Of a stretch of 64,000 nucleotides of DNA, positions 28,063 through 40,757 are shown piece by piece. Under the pieces are notes generated by a model. The model searched no databases. It was not told the origin of the DNA and saw only the letters and a program-made list of their open reading frames with translations. Source of the DNA: Barthelona sp. PCE (lineage: Eukaryota > Metamonada: BaSk clade); the NCBI GenBank assembly GCA_040285745.1, contig JAUFOR010000008.1:1-64000 (forward strand). The letters run 5' to 3'. Position numbers and translations under genes: made by a program. How positions within the stretch are numbered: position 1 is the first letter of the stretch; every line of letters begins with the position of its first letter.

Positions 28063-29370
28063 ATGATTCCGAGCAGTAACATGAAAATCGCATCGCCTGT
28101 CATATTATTTGATCATAAACGAGACTATTTGCAGAATATGGACCAAGAAGGTTTTAGACCTGATGGGATACATGGAACACGCGTAGAAGGCAGCCCTGAA
28201 CCCGTTCAGACTACTGGAAACGCCGAAAATGGTGTTAGTTTTGAGAAAAAAAAAGACTCGTGTTGTGATGGAAGTGCAGCTATTTCAAACTCGGAGGACG
28301 TCGTTCTGGTGTCGTTACGATCGCTGAATACGAAAAAATGGGCACAAATAGTGAATATGAAGAAAACGTTTTTAGTTGTGATGCAGAACGATTCTAAAGG
28401 GGTTAGACCCAGCAGATCAGCATGTATCGGGTGCGTAGACGCGCTTTTACAAGCACAGAAACGCCCAAACAACTTTGAACAAAATTCAAATTCCAAAACT
28501 TCTACAGTGATGGTTTTTTCGCTATTTCCATGTCCTGGCCCTCCTCAAGAGGCGCTTTCGACGTATTCAAGCAGGGAATTTTTGTTGCAGATGCATGATG
28601 CGGGGATTTTGTTGTTTTACAGCAGATTTCAGCCATGGCAAGACACTACGTCAAGCTTTGTTAGAGTGTTTTATCCCATGGGTCCCCCTGCGGGCATGAG
28701 ACATCTTTATAATCATGCCATCTCGCTTTACAATTTTCAATCAATTTCAAGCCGTTTCGCCGCTATTTTTTCGATGATTCCGAGCAGTAACAGGTCCTCT
28801 GGGGCGCCCCACGTACTCTACGACCACCAATATACGCCATTTGAGCCCATATGCCTGCGTAAGGTAGATGAAGACTTTGGTAAATTTGGGTCACGTTATG
28901 CCGGTTTTGTCAAGATACTTGTCCACAAGCTCTACTCAGAGTGTGCCTACTGCAAACTTCAGAATTTATTTTTCCAAGATATGATTTGTGGTAGCTTATG
29001 GAGTTCACGATTTTTAACATCACTTCATTCGATCATTATGCCCCGCACACGGGCCCAAGCTGTCCCCCACGACACTGTGTTATCATTATATGCATGCCAC
29101 GACGCTATTTTCATGGTTTCGTGCGTTTTGCAACTGTGTCGTGTTCTGTCGCTAAAACTGACAAGTAGTGTGGTAGAATATCTCTACCGACAGTCACAGC
29201 TCAACCTTGTGACCCTTTCTCCTTACAACACATTATCAGATACATTTTCAGATACTGTATATTTACCTTCCCGCTTCCAGAGTGGGATGATGATGATGAT
29301 TATTATTTGTATGAAGAGCAAGAAGTATCTAGGACTCCTCCTGCAGCTTATGTACCCAATCCAGAAATAG
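28063..29370 (+). CDS. N-terminal region of the non-LTR polyprotein (unit 4)
   Basis: This is the only copy in which the frame is open from the 5' repeat into the body. It covers the 237-residue repeat (cysteine pair in SACIGC, acidic and Ser-rich segments) and about 170 residues beyond. The ATG at 28063 or the one at 28081 (first base of the repeat) are candidate starts. Near 29268 a C-run has three C where unit 6 has four; the frame shifts there and the last 30 or so residues are spurious. The function of this N-terminal region is not recognisable. In R2-like elements this part usually holds DNA-binding fingers, which I do not see. Confidence 0.7.
   Translation: MIPSSNMKIASPVILFDHKRDYLQNMDQEGFRPDGIHGTRVEGSPEPVQTTGNAENGVSFEKKKDSCCDGSAAISNSEDVVLVSLRSLNTKKWAQIVNMKKTFLVVMQNDSKGVRPSRSACIGCVDALLQAQKRPNNFEQNSNSKTSTVMVFSLFPCPGPPQEALSTYSSREFLLQMHDAGILLFYSRFQPWQDTTSSFVRVFYPMGPPAGMRHLYNHAISLYNFQSISSRFAAIFSMIPSSNRSSGAPHVLYDHQYTPFEPICLRKVDEDFGKFGSRYAGFVKILVHKLYSECAYCKLQNLFFQDMICGSLWSSRFLTSLHSIIMPRTRAQAVPHDTVLSLYACHDAIFMVSCVLQLCRVLSLKLTSSVVEYLYRQSQLNLVTLSPYNTLSDTFSDTVYLPSRFQSGMMMMIIICMKSKKYLGLLLQLMYPIQK
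28081..28791 (+). repeat. Complete 711-bp in-frame coding repeat at the 5' end of the non-LTR element
   Basis: It runs from ATGAAAATCGC to GAGCAGTAAC. 711 bp is 237 codons, so the repeat keeps the frame. In unit 6 the same unit occurs one full and one partial time in tandem. The opening (SPVILFDH) resembles the start of the following body (APHVLYDH). Confidence 0.82.
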
Positions 29371-32300
29371 AGAGGGTATATGAGGATATCGAAACAATGT
29401 TAGCCAATCCAATTGTTACTACGCCACATAGTCCTTTGCAAACACTTATGTATCTTAAGGAAGATGTCAAGTACCAACTAACAGAGTTCGGTGAGCAGAT
29501 GTTGTCAATAATTCAAAGGACGAAAGTTTCTTCAAACAACAGGAGAGCCCCGTCCATAGAAATAATTCGACAAAATGTTCATGATCAGTGGAGTGGCTTG
29601 TGCACTGACGCAGATTGGTTGTCTTTACGCAGTATTGAAGGTGAGAAGATGGAAACCGTTGGTGTACGTCTTTCAAGCCCAGGTACACGAGGACAACTCG
29701 TTATTGCACATGCTATCCTGAAAGTATGCAGCACTGGCGTTGATGCAAACGAGATTGTACATGCTATCAATGAGAAGTTTGGAGACGAGAGATTCACACA
29801 TTTGGATGACACTATAAGGCGTGTCGCTTCTGAGGAAAAGGAAGATGAGCGTTGCAGGATTTTACATCCGGCAGCAATCAATTTCGTTAGAAGTGTGTCT
29901 TGTATGAAATTCAGAATGGACTCGCGTGGCCAGAATGTTTATCATTGGCAGAATGTAGAACCGTTCACGGATAATTTCTATTTCGTGATGTTTGCGTTTA
30001 TCAAGGCCTGTTTGGAATTTAATGGAAGTAGAAACTTGTACGAGCTCTTCCCATTTTTTAGTAGTAGAATGATTCCTCTACTCAGTCATATTTTTTAAGG
30101 TGGAAAGTGATCCAGAATCGCATGATTCTGTCTTCCAAGAAGTTGGAGCGCCAGCATTGGTTAACCGGAACCAGTCACAGTCACATACATTGGATGTTGA
30201 CCCGGTAGATACTAACCCGACGCCTTCAATTCCTGTTACGAGCAGTGTTACCAACCAAGCTCCTCCTATTATGAGCAATGTTACATACCCAGTTTCAAGT
30301 TCTCGTATGGAATACACTTTCCCCATTTTACTGTACGACCCGCTGGTCCGATTCAATCGACTTTGTGCAACTGACGGTAATAGCGAAATTGCTGAGAGAA
30401 GAGTTGCTGAAGATTTCTTTGGAGAACTTCTGGGCGCTTATTGCGCTAATCCACCGCGATTGCCTCAGTGGCAGAGCGGTAATATTGAAACACTTGTGAG
30501 AATCAAGGAGTTTGTCAACAAATTGTCCGGGGTCCTGGCTCTACATTCTTTACGACCAGACCTAGACAAAGACGATGCTCTAGAAGTTTTTAATGAGTTT
30601 GTTTTTCAGAAAGTTATCGAGAACCAAGATAATTTAATTGGTGATAAGAAATCAAGAAAGCTATATTTCTGTGTCCTGAAGATTGGTTTGTTAATACGGA
30701 ATACTCCATTACGTGAGTCTCAACGATGTATAGGCGAGGCTCTAATAGTTGCAGCTTCTGCGCTATGTTTTGGTAAGACGCCGAGGCAACGTTCCAATCA
30801 GCCATCCGTTGAGTCTAGGGAGTCTGTAAGCCTTCGTATGAAGAAGTACGCAGACGCCAACCAACCAGGAAAGGCCATAAGGCTAGCAAAGAGTCAAGGT
30901 ACCATGCCTTTATCAGATACTAACGTGCTGGAACAGATGCAATCAAAGCATCCAGTCAGTGCACCAGTTTCTGATGCGATTCTGCGCGAAACCATGAGTT
31001 CTTTCAAGAGAGGTGAGTGGGACCCTGAGGAATTCATAATATCGAAAGATATGGTGTATGAGACCACCAAAAAAGTCAAAAAGTACATTTCTGCCGGTGC
31101 CGATGGAGTGATGCCATATTTACTTAAGTTATTTGTGGCTGAAATCTATCGTAACGATCGCTACATGGATGCTTTTACTCAAGTTATCAATGATTATGCG
31201 TTCGGATCGCGCCCGTGGGCCCTTTGGAATATCCGACTAATTGCTCTTAACAAAAAAGCATGTGGAGGAGCTTCAAGAGGGTGAGCATATGCCTGTACGC
31301 CCCATCGCAGTTGCCTCTGCACTCGGTGGTATCGCTGATAAGATCATCGCGAGTCAAGATCTGAAGTTTCAGTCTGAACGTGTCAAAAAGTACTTGTTTA
31401 AACACAAACAATTCGGTGCTGGGATGCGGGATGCTACTGCTTTGGTCGCAAACCTCGTGGATGTTAATCTAAAGCGAAGTGATCGTAATGTTGCTCTTGT
31501 TATTGACATTGCTAACGCCTTCAACAGCGTTCGTCGTGACAAGCTGCTGCATATTGTCGCTGCACATGCTCCTTGGTGCTTCCAAGCATATCATCAGATG
31601 TGCAAAAGGCCAATTCCGATTTGGTCGAATGGAGAGCGCCTTCCTTTTGATAGTTGTATGGGCGTGTTACAGGGTAACGCAACGTCTCCGTTGTTGTTTG
31701 CTCTTCTTATTGCTGAAGTTTTGAAGGATACGAAAGCCGTAGCCCCAGATTCAGTCAATATGTACGCGTATGCTGACGATATTTATATTGTTGGTGAACC
31801 ATCAACTGTCATGTCAACCTTTGATGTAATCAAGGGTAAGCTCGAGTTCTATAACCTGAAAGTGAATGCTGAGAAGTGTGAGCTGGTGGGGTATGGAGCC
31901 GGGAGTATTGCTTTCGCTTCAAGGATATTTCCAAGAGGTGAAGAGCAAGAGAACATCGCTACCCACAACTTAAGCTTAGCTTTTTATCAATTGTTAGGTA
32001 CTCAGATTGGCGACTTTAATGTTAGTCATGCATGCGCAAGATTTAGCAATGGCGTCAAACAACTTCTCGAGTATATAAGTCCAGGGACAGCTTTGTTCAA
32101 GTATCTTGCTTCTATGTCGATTGATCAGATGCTCATTCATCACGTACGCTCGGTGACTCTCACTGAAGATGCGGTTGATGATATGGAAAGGACCATCAAA
32201 CAGAATTTACTTCTTGAGATGATTCCTGGAGCCGATGAGTTATCGATCGATGAAGCTCCAACTCTCCGTTATCCTTTGTCTCTTGGTGGGACTGGTTGTC

Positions 32301-33586
32301 TAGACTTTGTGTTTCTCCACAAAATAGCTGACTTGGCAAGTACCGCTTCGGTAAGTAGCTCAATCAAGCGTTTCAATTTGATTGAGTGGTCGGATTTCAC
32401 TAGGCTTAGCCCACGTTATTTGGCCGCAGCTAGATTCAACTATGACAAAGATAACAAACCCTACTTTATGCCGGATGCTCATTACCAAGATGAGGATTGC
32501 CAACACAAACTTGTGGAAGCAGTTTCTCTTAACAGTGAAACAAAGCATGAATTTGCTTCAAATTTACTGTGGCTTGCCGTAAACTATGGGCAGCACACTC
32601 AGATGGAGTCGTACGATGTTGAGATCAGTATGGCTACTAATATTGTGCGTCAAAAAGCAAACTACAAAACATTCTCACAAAACGTTTTTCGAATTGTTTG
32701 ATTATGCGATCAAACATTGTCGTTTCCATCCAGAATCATTTATATCCCGAGACGCCTTGATGTCTCAGCGTTCTGTTGCCTGGTCACTCGATGCTACCGT
32801 CGCCACATGGCCCCAAAGGTCAGTTGCCAATATTCATTCAATGTTTGATGAGCGTTACATGTTTGGTTATGCTTTAGCCGGTATATACCAATTGTTGTTC
32901 CCTGAACTTCGCGAAATGTACGCCTCTGGGCGGTGCAACTTCTGTGGAGAGAAGGTTTTGGACAGAAGAAGTCATCATTATTCTTGTTCAAAAATCACGG
33001 TCTTGTCGTCAAACTGCACAACAACATTCTTGAGAAAACAGTTGATACTGTTCGAAAGTCAGGAAATGCTCATATTTTCAACTTGGATAAGCCAATTCCT
33101 AAAAGAAAGTTTGAGGAGTACAGTGACATACATCGTGTACAATTGGGTTGGACACATGAACGGTACGAAAGTGGTGAGTCGTGCCCCAATCGGAAAGAAC
33201 GTAAGCGACCAGATTTTGCAATACTGGAAGCAAGCGGACCCAAGGTTGTGGTGGATGTTATGACTACATCGCCGTTCACGAGCAAAGATCGAGGTCACGT
33301 ACGTGCAGCCTATTTTTACAAGAAGCTAAATAAGTACAAAAACTTTGATGACCCGCCGGTCAAGATTATGGCCGTTGCGCACGGAGGAGCCATTTGGGAT
33401 CCGATGTTGTGGGAACCGACGTCGAAGGCACGCGAGAAATACAATTTCGAGCTAGCTTACACGTCGTGGGAACAGGTGCTCGAGTCGTTGAACGAGAGAT
33501 CAACGTCGCAATCAATTAAGACCAGTGGAACGAAACTTAAAAAGGTCTTAGCTACCATCTATTTGCTTTTCACGCTTATGCTATGA
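29307..33586 (+). pseudogene. Non-LTR polyprotein body of unit 4 (RT, CCHC, RLE) with frameshifts
   Basis: Continuation of the unit 4 protein. Open pieces: 29307-30098, 30100-31284, 31241-32701 (the whole RT, with QGNATSP and YADD), 32586-33263 and 32933-33586 (endonuclease). Breaks: an extra T near 30091, an extra A near 31256, T-run and A-run changes near 32655-32690, a missing A near 32990, and one near 33540 that alters the C-terminus. All are homopolymer indels. Confidence 0.82.
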
Positions 33587-33980
33587 AGAACATTATGAGG
33601 GCAGCAAGGAGCAGGCGTAGAGTCTGATACTAACAGTTAGCAGAAGACCAAGGAACAGTACATACGAGAATCCGGGACAGCTTGCTCGAAAACTAATAAA
33701 CTATTTACTACAAAAATGAAGTTAAAACGTATAAAAACGTAAAAAAAAACAACTCACAAAAACTACGGTTTTCAATATAGAACACTTAAAAAAAGTGTGA
33801 TTGTTGACATTAATCAGACCTCAAACGATATTAAGTTCATTATAGGCAATATAATGATTGAAAAAAAAAAGCAAAATTTTTCTACTTTCTAAATAACCTT
33901 GCTCCTTATTCCTATAGACCTGAAAACACGTTTACAGACCGTTTTCGTGCATTCTGACGGTTCAAAAATGCAAATAAAAA

Positions 33981-34098
33981 GCTTACAGCACTTGGGATTC
34001 CGCGGGCTCTCGCAACGCAGTACTAACCAAGCCCTAACCTGCTTAACCTCAGTGTTCGGGATGAGAACTGGCGTTTCCAGGTTGGTATGGCCGAAGCT
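33981..34098 (-). rRNA. 5S ribosomal RNA gene, second copy
   Basis: Same as the gene at 9788-9906 but one C shorter in the box C region (GATTCCGCGG on the plus strand where the first copy has GATTCCCGCGG). The terminator T-run and the box A-like segment are intact. The missing base is probably a sequencing error, like its neighbours. Confidence 0.88.
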
Positions 34099-34838
34099 GG
34101 AAATCTTAGTCGATTTTCAAAACTCGGATCTACATACCAAAATGTTGTAAAAAAAAATCTCAAGTTCGTGGCTTCACTAATAAATTCAATGGAAGGGCGT
34201 TATCCTCTATCCTACACCTTGGATGGTTTACTGAAGTTTTTGACAGCCTGCATGTTGGGAGGGCAGAACAGAACCGTTAGACAGGACAGGTACGGATCAA
34301 TCAAGATACCACCGCACGCTACGTACCCGTAGAGCCATGATTAGTGGCTAACTGTCTCGCTATTGAAAATAAATATGACGAAATTTTGTAAAATTTCTTG
34401 ATAAAATTTTACCTGGCGTTCTTTCTGCAACTAGGATATAATTTTGAAGAGATGAATGAAAGACTTTTCTTGGATAATCCAGCACAAGAATGTGTGCGGA
34501 GTAGTTTTTCCAGCTGAAAAAAAAACAACAAAAGTTTCGAAGATTATGTCGGAAATTTAACTTTCTGGTTTTGTCTTTTTTTAATTTTTTTTGAATTCAG
34601 GAAAGAAATTGAAAAGCAGTTACTGAGTTCGAGTAACTTAGCTAGGATTATTCTTTAACTCTCACTATCAGTGTATGTCATCTGGGTTTCAGGTGCATCA
34701 AGATTCCGATTGCCATCAACTACATTATCCTCTATCCTACACCTTGGATGGTTTACTGAAGTGACAGCCTGCATGTTGGGAGGGCAGACAGAACGAACCG
34801 TTAGACAGGACATGGCAGGATCAATCAAGATACCACCC

Positions 34839-35957
34839 ATTCTCGTATCTGGTTTATACTGTACAGTTCCCCGGCATGGCGTACTCCAGGTCGTGAATAT
34901 CCAGGTAATACTTATTCATGGTTTCATTGGCGCTCCAGCCCCCAATCTGTCTGGCTGTGTCTTTGTCACCATGAATTTTGATTTTAATATCTTGGCATCT
35001 CCCCGCTCTTGTGGCGTGGGGTTGAATCCGGCCTCAGGCGGTGCACCTATGAGGTTTGGATCGTCAAAGACGGTGTTAAACCTTTTAGAATTTTGCTTCC
35101 CGGTCTTTTTTGCTCCTGTACCTAGGAGTAACTTGGTACCCTGCCGCTTCGTTTCAGTGCATGCACAATAAACGGCGCAAATACACTTTCGTACCAATAT
35201 TTTTTGGAATTGTTGCAAAACGTCCTTTTCGGCTTTTTTCCCTTGCGTTTTTATGCTTTGGGATCACCACTGAGAGGGATTTCTCCATGCTATTTTCATG
35301 AAGAGTGATCTCAAGGTGTCGTTTTTCTATAAAATTCAATTCTCCCGATCTACAACCGAGAATGTAGTGGATCGACAGTATTTGGCAGTCCAGGATGCAT
35401 TGTTCGACCTCCCTGTGAGACCATAGCACTTATTTGGTCTCGTGGAGAAAAAAATGTCCTCTCGGGCTTCATGATAGACTCATGGGCGCTCTCTTGGACG
35501 AGAACAGCAGCCTCTGGACCAGACGCTGCCTGGCACATTAACTGTATAATTTGAGGGATTGCTCCACTTTCATCGGTTGCGGATGATCTTTCGCGCTGAA
35601 ATGAGGTACTGCCTGTCTTTATCACAGGCGTCCTCCCAGCAACCAGTTGTAAGCAGTCTAATAACTCTCAGGGGAGCTTTTGAAGGATCCGTATGTATCA
35701 AAGAGTGCTACTCTTGTAATACAGGATTAGGGCTGTGTTGCCTTCGGGCGATTCGCCCTTTTTCGGCTCTCTTCCGCTAGGTCAGCTATGCATAAACCTA
35801 CTAACAGATTGCAGTGGCTTGGTTTTTTATCCAGCCATACATCCTCCATATTGCATTCCTGATTAGCTTTCAATGTACTGTCTAAATAGTTTGAGGGCGG
35901 TCCTGGCTGTAGCAAGGAACCTTTTCTGAAGAACAGCGGGAGATCGTCAATTCTCAT
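34839..35957 (-). pseudogene. Tyrosine recombinase of the minus-strand YR element, second copy, frameshifted
   Basis: Matches 10633-11802 but is broken into at least four frames. The arginine motif GCRSGEL survives in the piece 35154-35429. The H-x-x-R region near 35000-35030 is disrupted. Confidence 0.78.
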
Positions 35958-35988
35958 TGTATTGGCTGGAAACCTAAAGTGTTTTTCA

Positions 35989-38900
35989 CTATGGGGGGAC
36001 GTCTATCTTCACGAAGTCAGTGTTGCCCTTCCACAAGCTTCCTGCTTGTACAGCCTTTGATTTGACAGGAAAAATTTTTCCGGGTTGATGGTAATTTCGC
36101 ACATTTCTTTTTCCATGGACGAACGAACTGCGATACCACTTACCCCACACGGGTGCAGATGGGAGAGGTTGTAACTTCACTCTGATAGTAACACCGGTCC
36201 TGAGGGCCGCTAGTAAAATAATTTCCTAACAACGCCGCTGCTGCTGACTGGGCAGGGGACCATCTGTTCTGACTGTGTGGCTCTCTCTTCCGATCATATC
36301 TATCTCAAACTTCGGTTTAGAGCAGGGGACTGTGTATCTTATATCTTCCAGTCCCTCAACCACTGGTGTTGTATCAATTTTGTCTTCTTTCAGTTTTAAA
36401 GAAGGTGCCCGTTAGCTTGGGCAGTCCCTGTCGTCCTCGATACGGGCATAAAAGCTAAATCCTTTTAAATGTTTTCAAAACAAGTTCATTGCCTTGGATG
36501 CAGCCAACTGGGCAGCCGCTCTTGTCTATTTTGCTCTCGCTGAGGGGGGGCTGGTATGGTGGCTCATAAGCGCTTGGGACGACAGAATTTGGGAATTATA
36601 ATCTCCTTTTGGGGAACAGGCTCTTGAAGAATGTTTCCCCTCGTTTTTTCCAGCAGACTGGCTCTCCACGTGAGGGCCATGTCCGGAAGGTGATTAAGTA
36701 CAGAGGAACGTAAAATCGCTTCCACAACAAAGGTCCTTCTCTTGGCAGAATCTTGCCAAGGTCCGGGCAACATCGTTGAGGACGGTATTGCGCGACGTTA
36801 GTTTTGTTCGTCGCAGCTACCACATTAGTGTTATCGCAATACCAGACGAGATATCCATTGGATAGTTTGGACCCGGGGCTGTACAGCAGCATAGCCATCA
36901 GGGTTCCATCTCCCGCTGGCGATCGACAGTTTTGTTTCTGGATCGCTTTTCGCTTTATCTTTTGCTGACAGCATGTTCAGCAAGTCGATGAAGTTCATTC
37001 TTGGCAAGATCATTGCCGCCTACACTGCAAGTAGCAGGTGCTCAAAAACAGGTTTCATCAACATCATCCGTTTGTAAGCTGGCCTGGCTACCTATTTTTC
37101 TCTTCACTTACAGCAGCGTCTTATTAGGACCCACTTTTTTTCTGGTGGAAAGAAGGGGTTGTGGTGGAAAATCGTGATCAGCTAAACTCGCAGGAGGTAC
37201 AAGCAGGGTGGTGTGCCTCGTTTGTACCGATGAATCAGTGGAGACCCGCTGGTAGGGTCTGTTGCCTTTGGCTGGGCCTCGATCTGGCCGTGTTCATGAT
37301 GCTGGACCTCCTTCAGGTCTTGGTCGCCGATCGTGAGCGATCTCGTCATGAACCACTTGGTTATTTTTCTAGGAATGCCATCTTTATCCTTTAGTGCTTC
37401 GTGTATGATGGCATTGATCGTAATGGCGGAGCATGTGGCTTTCTGCTAGCCGCCCCCCTAAACGCCGTGCACTTCGATGCAAGTTCTACAAGTCTTTTCA
37501 GCAGGATTTCCTTGCATGATGTGAGCTTATGGGCCAGTTCTTGAGCCTTCAGCGCGATCTTACGGCAATTAGCATCGCGGTGCTAATGCCACTTTCATAT
37601 TTGGATCGTCCGGCGATCCAAGGTAGATGATGGTGAAACCTATCACATCTAATTTCTTACATGGTTCGACAGATTTTTTCTTGTTGATAGTGATATCAGC
37701 CAGAAACAGATTAAGCGAGCAGACGCATGGCGTCGCTAGCACTACAGTATCTGCCTCTTCGATCTGGGGATTGCCATCCGAAAACATCGTCTATGTAGGC
37801 CCATAGTTGGTAACCTAGAGCACGCATAGGTGCTAGGGGCTGGGTTCATCAACGCTGAGATATAGCAGGGCCAAACGTGACTCGAAGCACAACTTTGTGC
37901 ACCGGTAAAAAAGCCGCCGTTGAGGGAAAATGTAAAGAACTTTTGAAAGTCTTCCGCAATGGGGATGAGATGGAAACCGTTGGATGCATCGATGGAGAAC
38001 AAATCATCGTTCAGGTTTACCAGGTTAAATAACCGCACCTTGGGCAGTTCCATTGGGAACATGTTAAACATGTCGTTAATCGGGTGCAATCAGTGATAAT
38101 TCTTATATCACTTATTGAGACATCTTCGAAACACTCCTCAATGTCTTCTCGACCGGCCCAGTCTTGGCTGAGGCATCAATGGCCGATTGTTCGTGCCTTT
38201 GGGCACCACACCGATTTTAATAAAGCTGTTTTTTACGCCAACAGGGAGTTTCGACATTTCCGACACTGGGTCATGATCCAGCTTAACAAAGGCGTCGCTT
38301 TTTTCTATCTTTTCCTGTACTAGGAGGAGATGCGTGATCCATCCTCAAACCAGTTTTCTTGTGGACCGTTAAACGGTTCTTTACAGATTTGAAAAACGTT
38401 TTTGATTGCTCATGACGTGATGGGCGCTTACTCCGTGCGTCAACATTGATTGAAGGTTGGTGGAATGGCCAACACTCAAGCCTGCGATTTTTTTGCCAAA
38501 ATATCGATGCGTTGACAGTTCGACGAGGAGCGCATATGGGCTCGTCTGTATCGTATGCTCCATGAATTCCTCTGCCTTGTCTAGATCTATTTCTAGCTCC
38601 CGTATTTTTAGGCCGGGGATAGCGTCCATGAGAGACGCTGGCGGAGCTAGCTCAGCCCAACCAGATAGGTTGGGGCCTGTATACCTACCGTCTCTCGCTC
38701 TACGCTGGGGTTCCTCAATGCTGGCTGAGATTGGCCTGGCATTTTTCTGTACCGCAACGTTAAAGGCGGTTTTGAACCCCTCAGCACTCAGAGTAGGTTC
38801 TACTGGACCTACAACTGGGGAGACGAGGGTTTTGATGGTGGTGGTGGAGGTGGCAACCCCTGAACAGGTTCTGGTGCGATAGTGTGGGATTTTTTGGGGC

Positions 38901-39095
38901 TGTGACGCGCTATGTCCATGTATGGGTCCCTATCGCGGATGGCAGCCGCTAAATCTGCCTTAAGTTTGGGGATAATGGCGCTTTTTTTTGCTTCAGCTTT
39001 GCGCTTTCTGCGCTTTTGATCCTCAAAAGATCTCGGATTTCGAGAAGGGTATCGTCGTGTGGGTCCAACGGCACCTCACAGTGCTGTGGCGACTC
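35989..39095 (-). pseudogene. RT-RNase H pol of the minus-strand YR element, second copy, frameshifted
   Basis: Matches 11786-14893 along its whole length, with many single-base changes. Recognisable fragments include the RT motif A piece (FSIDASNGFHL, within 37742-38089) and the RNase H piece with YCDN (within 36596-36898). No frame longer than about 115 codons remains on this strand. Confidence 0.78.
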
Positions 39096-39109
39096 GACGC
39101 GGGTGGGAA

Positions 39110-39432
39110 AACCTCTCAACTGGGTTAGATTTACAAGCAGAGAGACTCGTCATCTCACTTTCTCCTGCTTCGCCGCGGTCTCCCTGGGTTGCTTATACTT
39201 GGGAGACGCCCATGGGGACAACGCGTCAATGAACAGCGTCGGGCGGCCGGGAGGTGTCTTACGAGGGAAATTTATCTCATTCACACAACTTGCAATAGCT
39301 GAGGCGTCGGTTTCGAGATTCTTTCCAAGGCCTTCATGTAATCAGAGTTTCTATGGCCGATCCAGAGGCTGATGGCGGTGAGCATGACGGGGGCGAGTTT
39401 CCTCCGAGACTTCGTCGCTGCCTATGACTGCC
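39110..39432 (-). pseudogene. Gag C-terminal part, minus-strand YR element, second copy
   Basis: Matches 14972-15252 on the left of the nested element, with several small indels and no intact frame. Confidence 0.6.
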
Positions 39433-39575
39433 ATCATCTTGTTACGCCCCCTGGCTGTCTGTTGATGTCTACTGAGAGTAAAGAAGACGAGAAAGAGGTG
39501 GAAAACGTAGATTTACGTTTCTTCCCTCTTTTGAGACTTATTATTTTATTTATTTTAAGGAATCGATGCAGAAAG

Positions 39576-40609
39576 ATGTGCGATTTTTGGTGGAGATGGA
39601 CGTGCAGTGGCAAGATTTCTGCACGAGACGATATTGGAAAATTCAAATGAAAAAGATTTCATTGTGCGTGCTTTACGCATGTTTTCGATTAAATACAGGA
39701 GGACTACCGATAGTGTCCTTAAGGAACATATTGAGGATGTCCTACTCAAGCTCCTTCCACTCTGTTTGAAAGCTCCTGCATGCTCTAAGAAGATTGGAGA
39801 GTTGGTGGCTAAAGATGATGTTAAGCAACAAAGTGGTAGGGAGGACAAAGTAGTGTCGGAAGTATTTGTAACTGAATTTTTTCGATTCTTTAAAGGAGAA
39901 TTGTGCTGACCAGGATGTCAGTACTGCTACGTCCTTTAAAGCCGTTGCTGAGACGATTGATATGCTACGGTTTACGTTCCCCTATGAAGATCCAAAGGGT
40001 GAAGAACATGAGAGGACTATTGTTATTGAGAACCATAAATCAGGAGGCCGAACATATTGAAACGTTGGGGAGTTTCTTCTCATTATCGCTGGATAAGGAG
40101 ACTTTGCCGCCGATTGGAGAGATTCAAAGTGCGTCGAGAGCTTAGGTGCTATGAATCCTATTAGGATGGCTTGGGATGGTAAATCTGTACGAGATCTTGC
40201 TGCCAAGAAGTTGGTGTCATTTGATGACAAGATCAACAAGCATCTGAATAGGATTACGACGTTTAATGGATATATCGCAGATATTAATATGGCTGATGTG
40301 TTGAAGAATGATTATTTCGATGATAACGATCAGCTTATAAGTTTCATGAAGATGATGTTGTGCCCGAAGACATGGGTCACCATTTTTTTGCGCAGGAGGC
40401 TATTTATCACCCTGAGCGAATCGAGGGTAGGGGCTCAAGAGGCTGCTAACCAGATGGCTTGGGATTTCTTTAAGTCAATTCGGGAGAAAGCTGGCATTTT
40501 GGGGAAGAATTTGTTAGCAAACCGAGGGTTAATAACAAACCTCGTTCGAATGTTGTCCATAAGACCTCATCTACTAAGACTTCATCTAAGTCTAAAAGGT
40601 GGTAAATGA
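39576..40609 (+). pseudogene. Gag-like ORF of the nested element, second copy, frameshifted
   Basis: Matches 15388-16413. Pieces 39607-39909, 39903-40145 and 40151-40609 are open. The TGA between gag and pol (40607-40609) is kept. Confidence 0.75.
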
Positions 40610-40757
40610 GGAACGGCCAGTGGTTCGTCTGGTTCGTGTAGTAAATCAGCGAAATCACAAGGCCTTAAATTTAAACCCCTGATATTAAATCTAACCCCCC
40701 CTGAGCCGCAGAGCTCTAACGTCCCCTATTGCTGCTTGTACTGATAGGGTTGCTAGG

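Larger units (their letters stand above)
28050..33711 (+). mobile_element. Unit 4: non-LTR element with one complete 5' coding repeat
   Basis: It begins with 31 bp of the end of a 5' repeat (28050-28080), then a complete 711-bp repeat, the body, and the standard 3' terminus at 33711. It directly follows the exact 3' end of unit 3, which suggests that unit 3 integrated inside the 5' repeat array of unit 4 or that unit 4 was 5'-truncated there. Confidence 0.87.
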
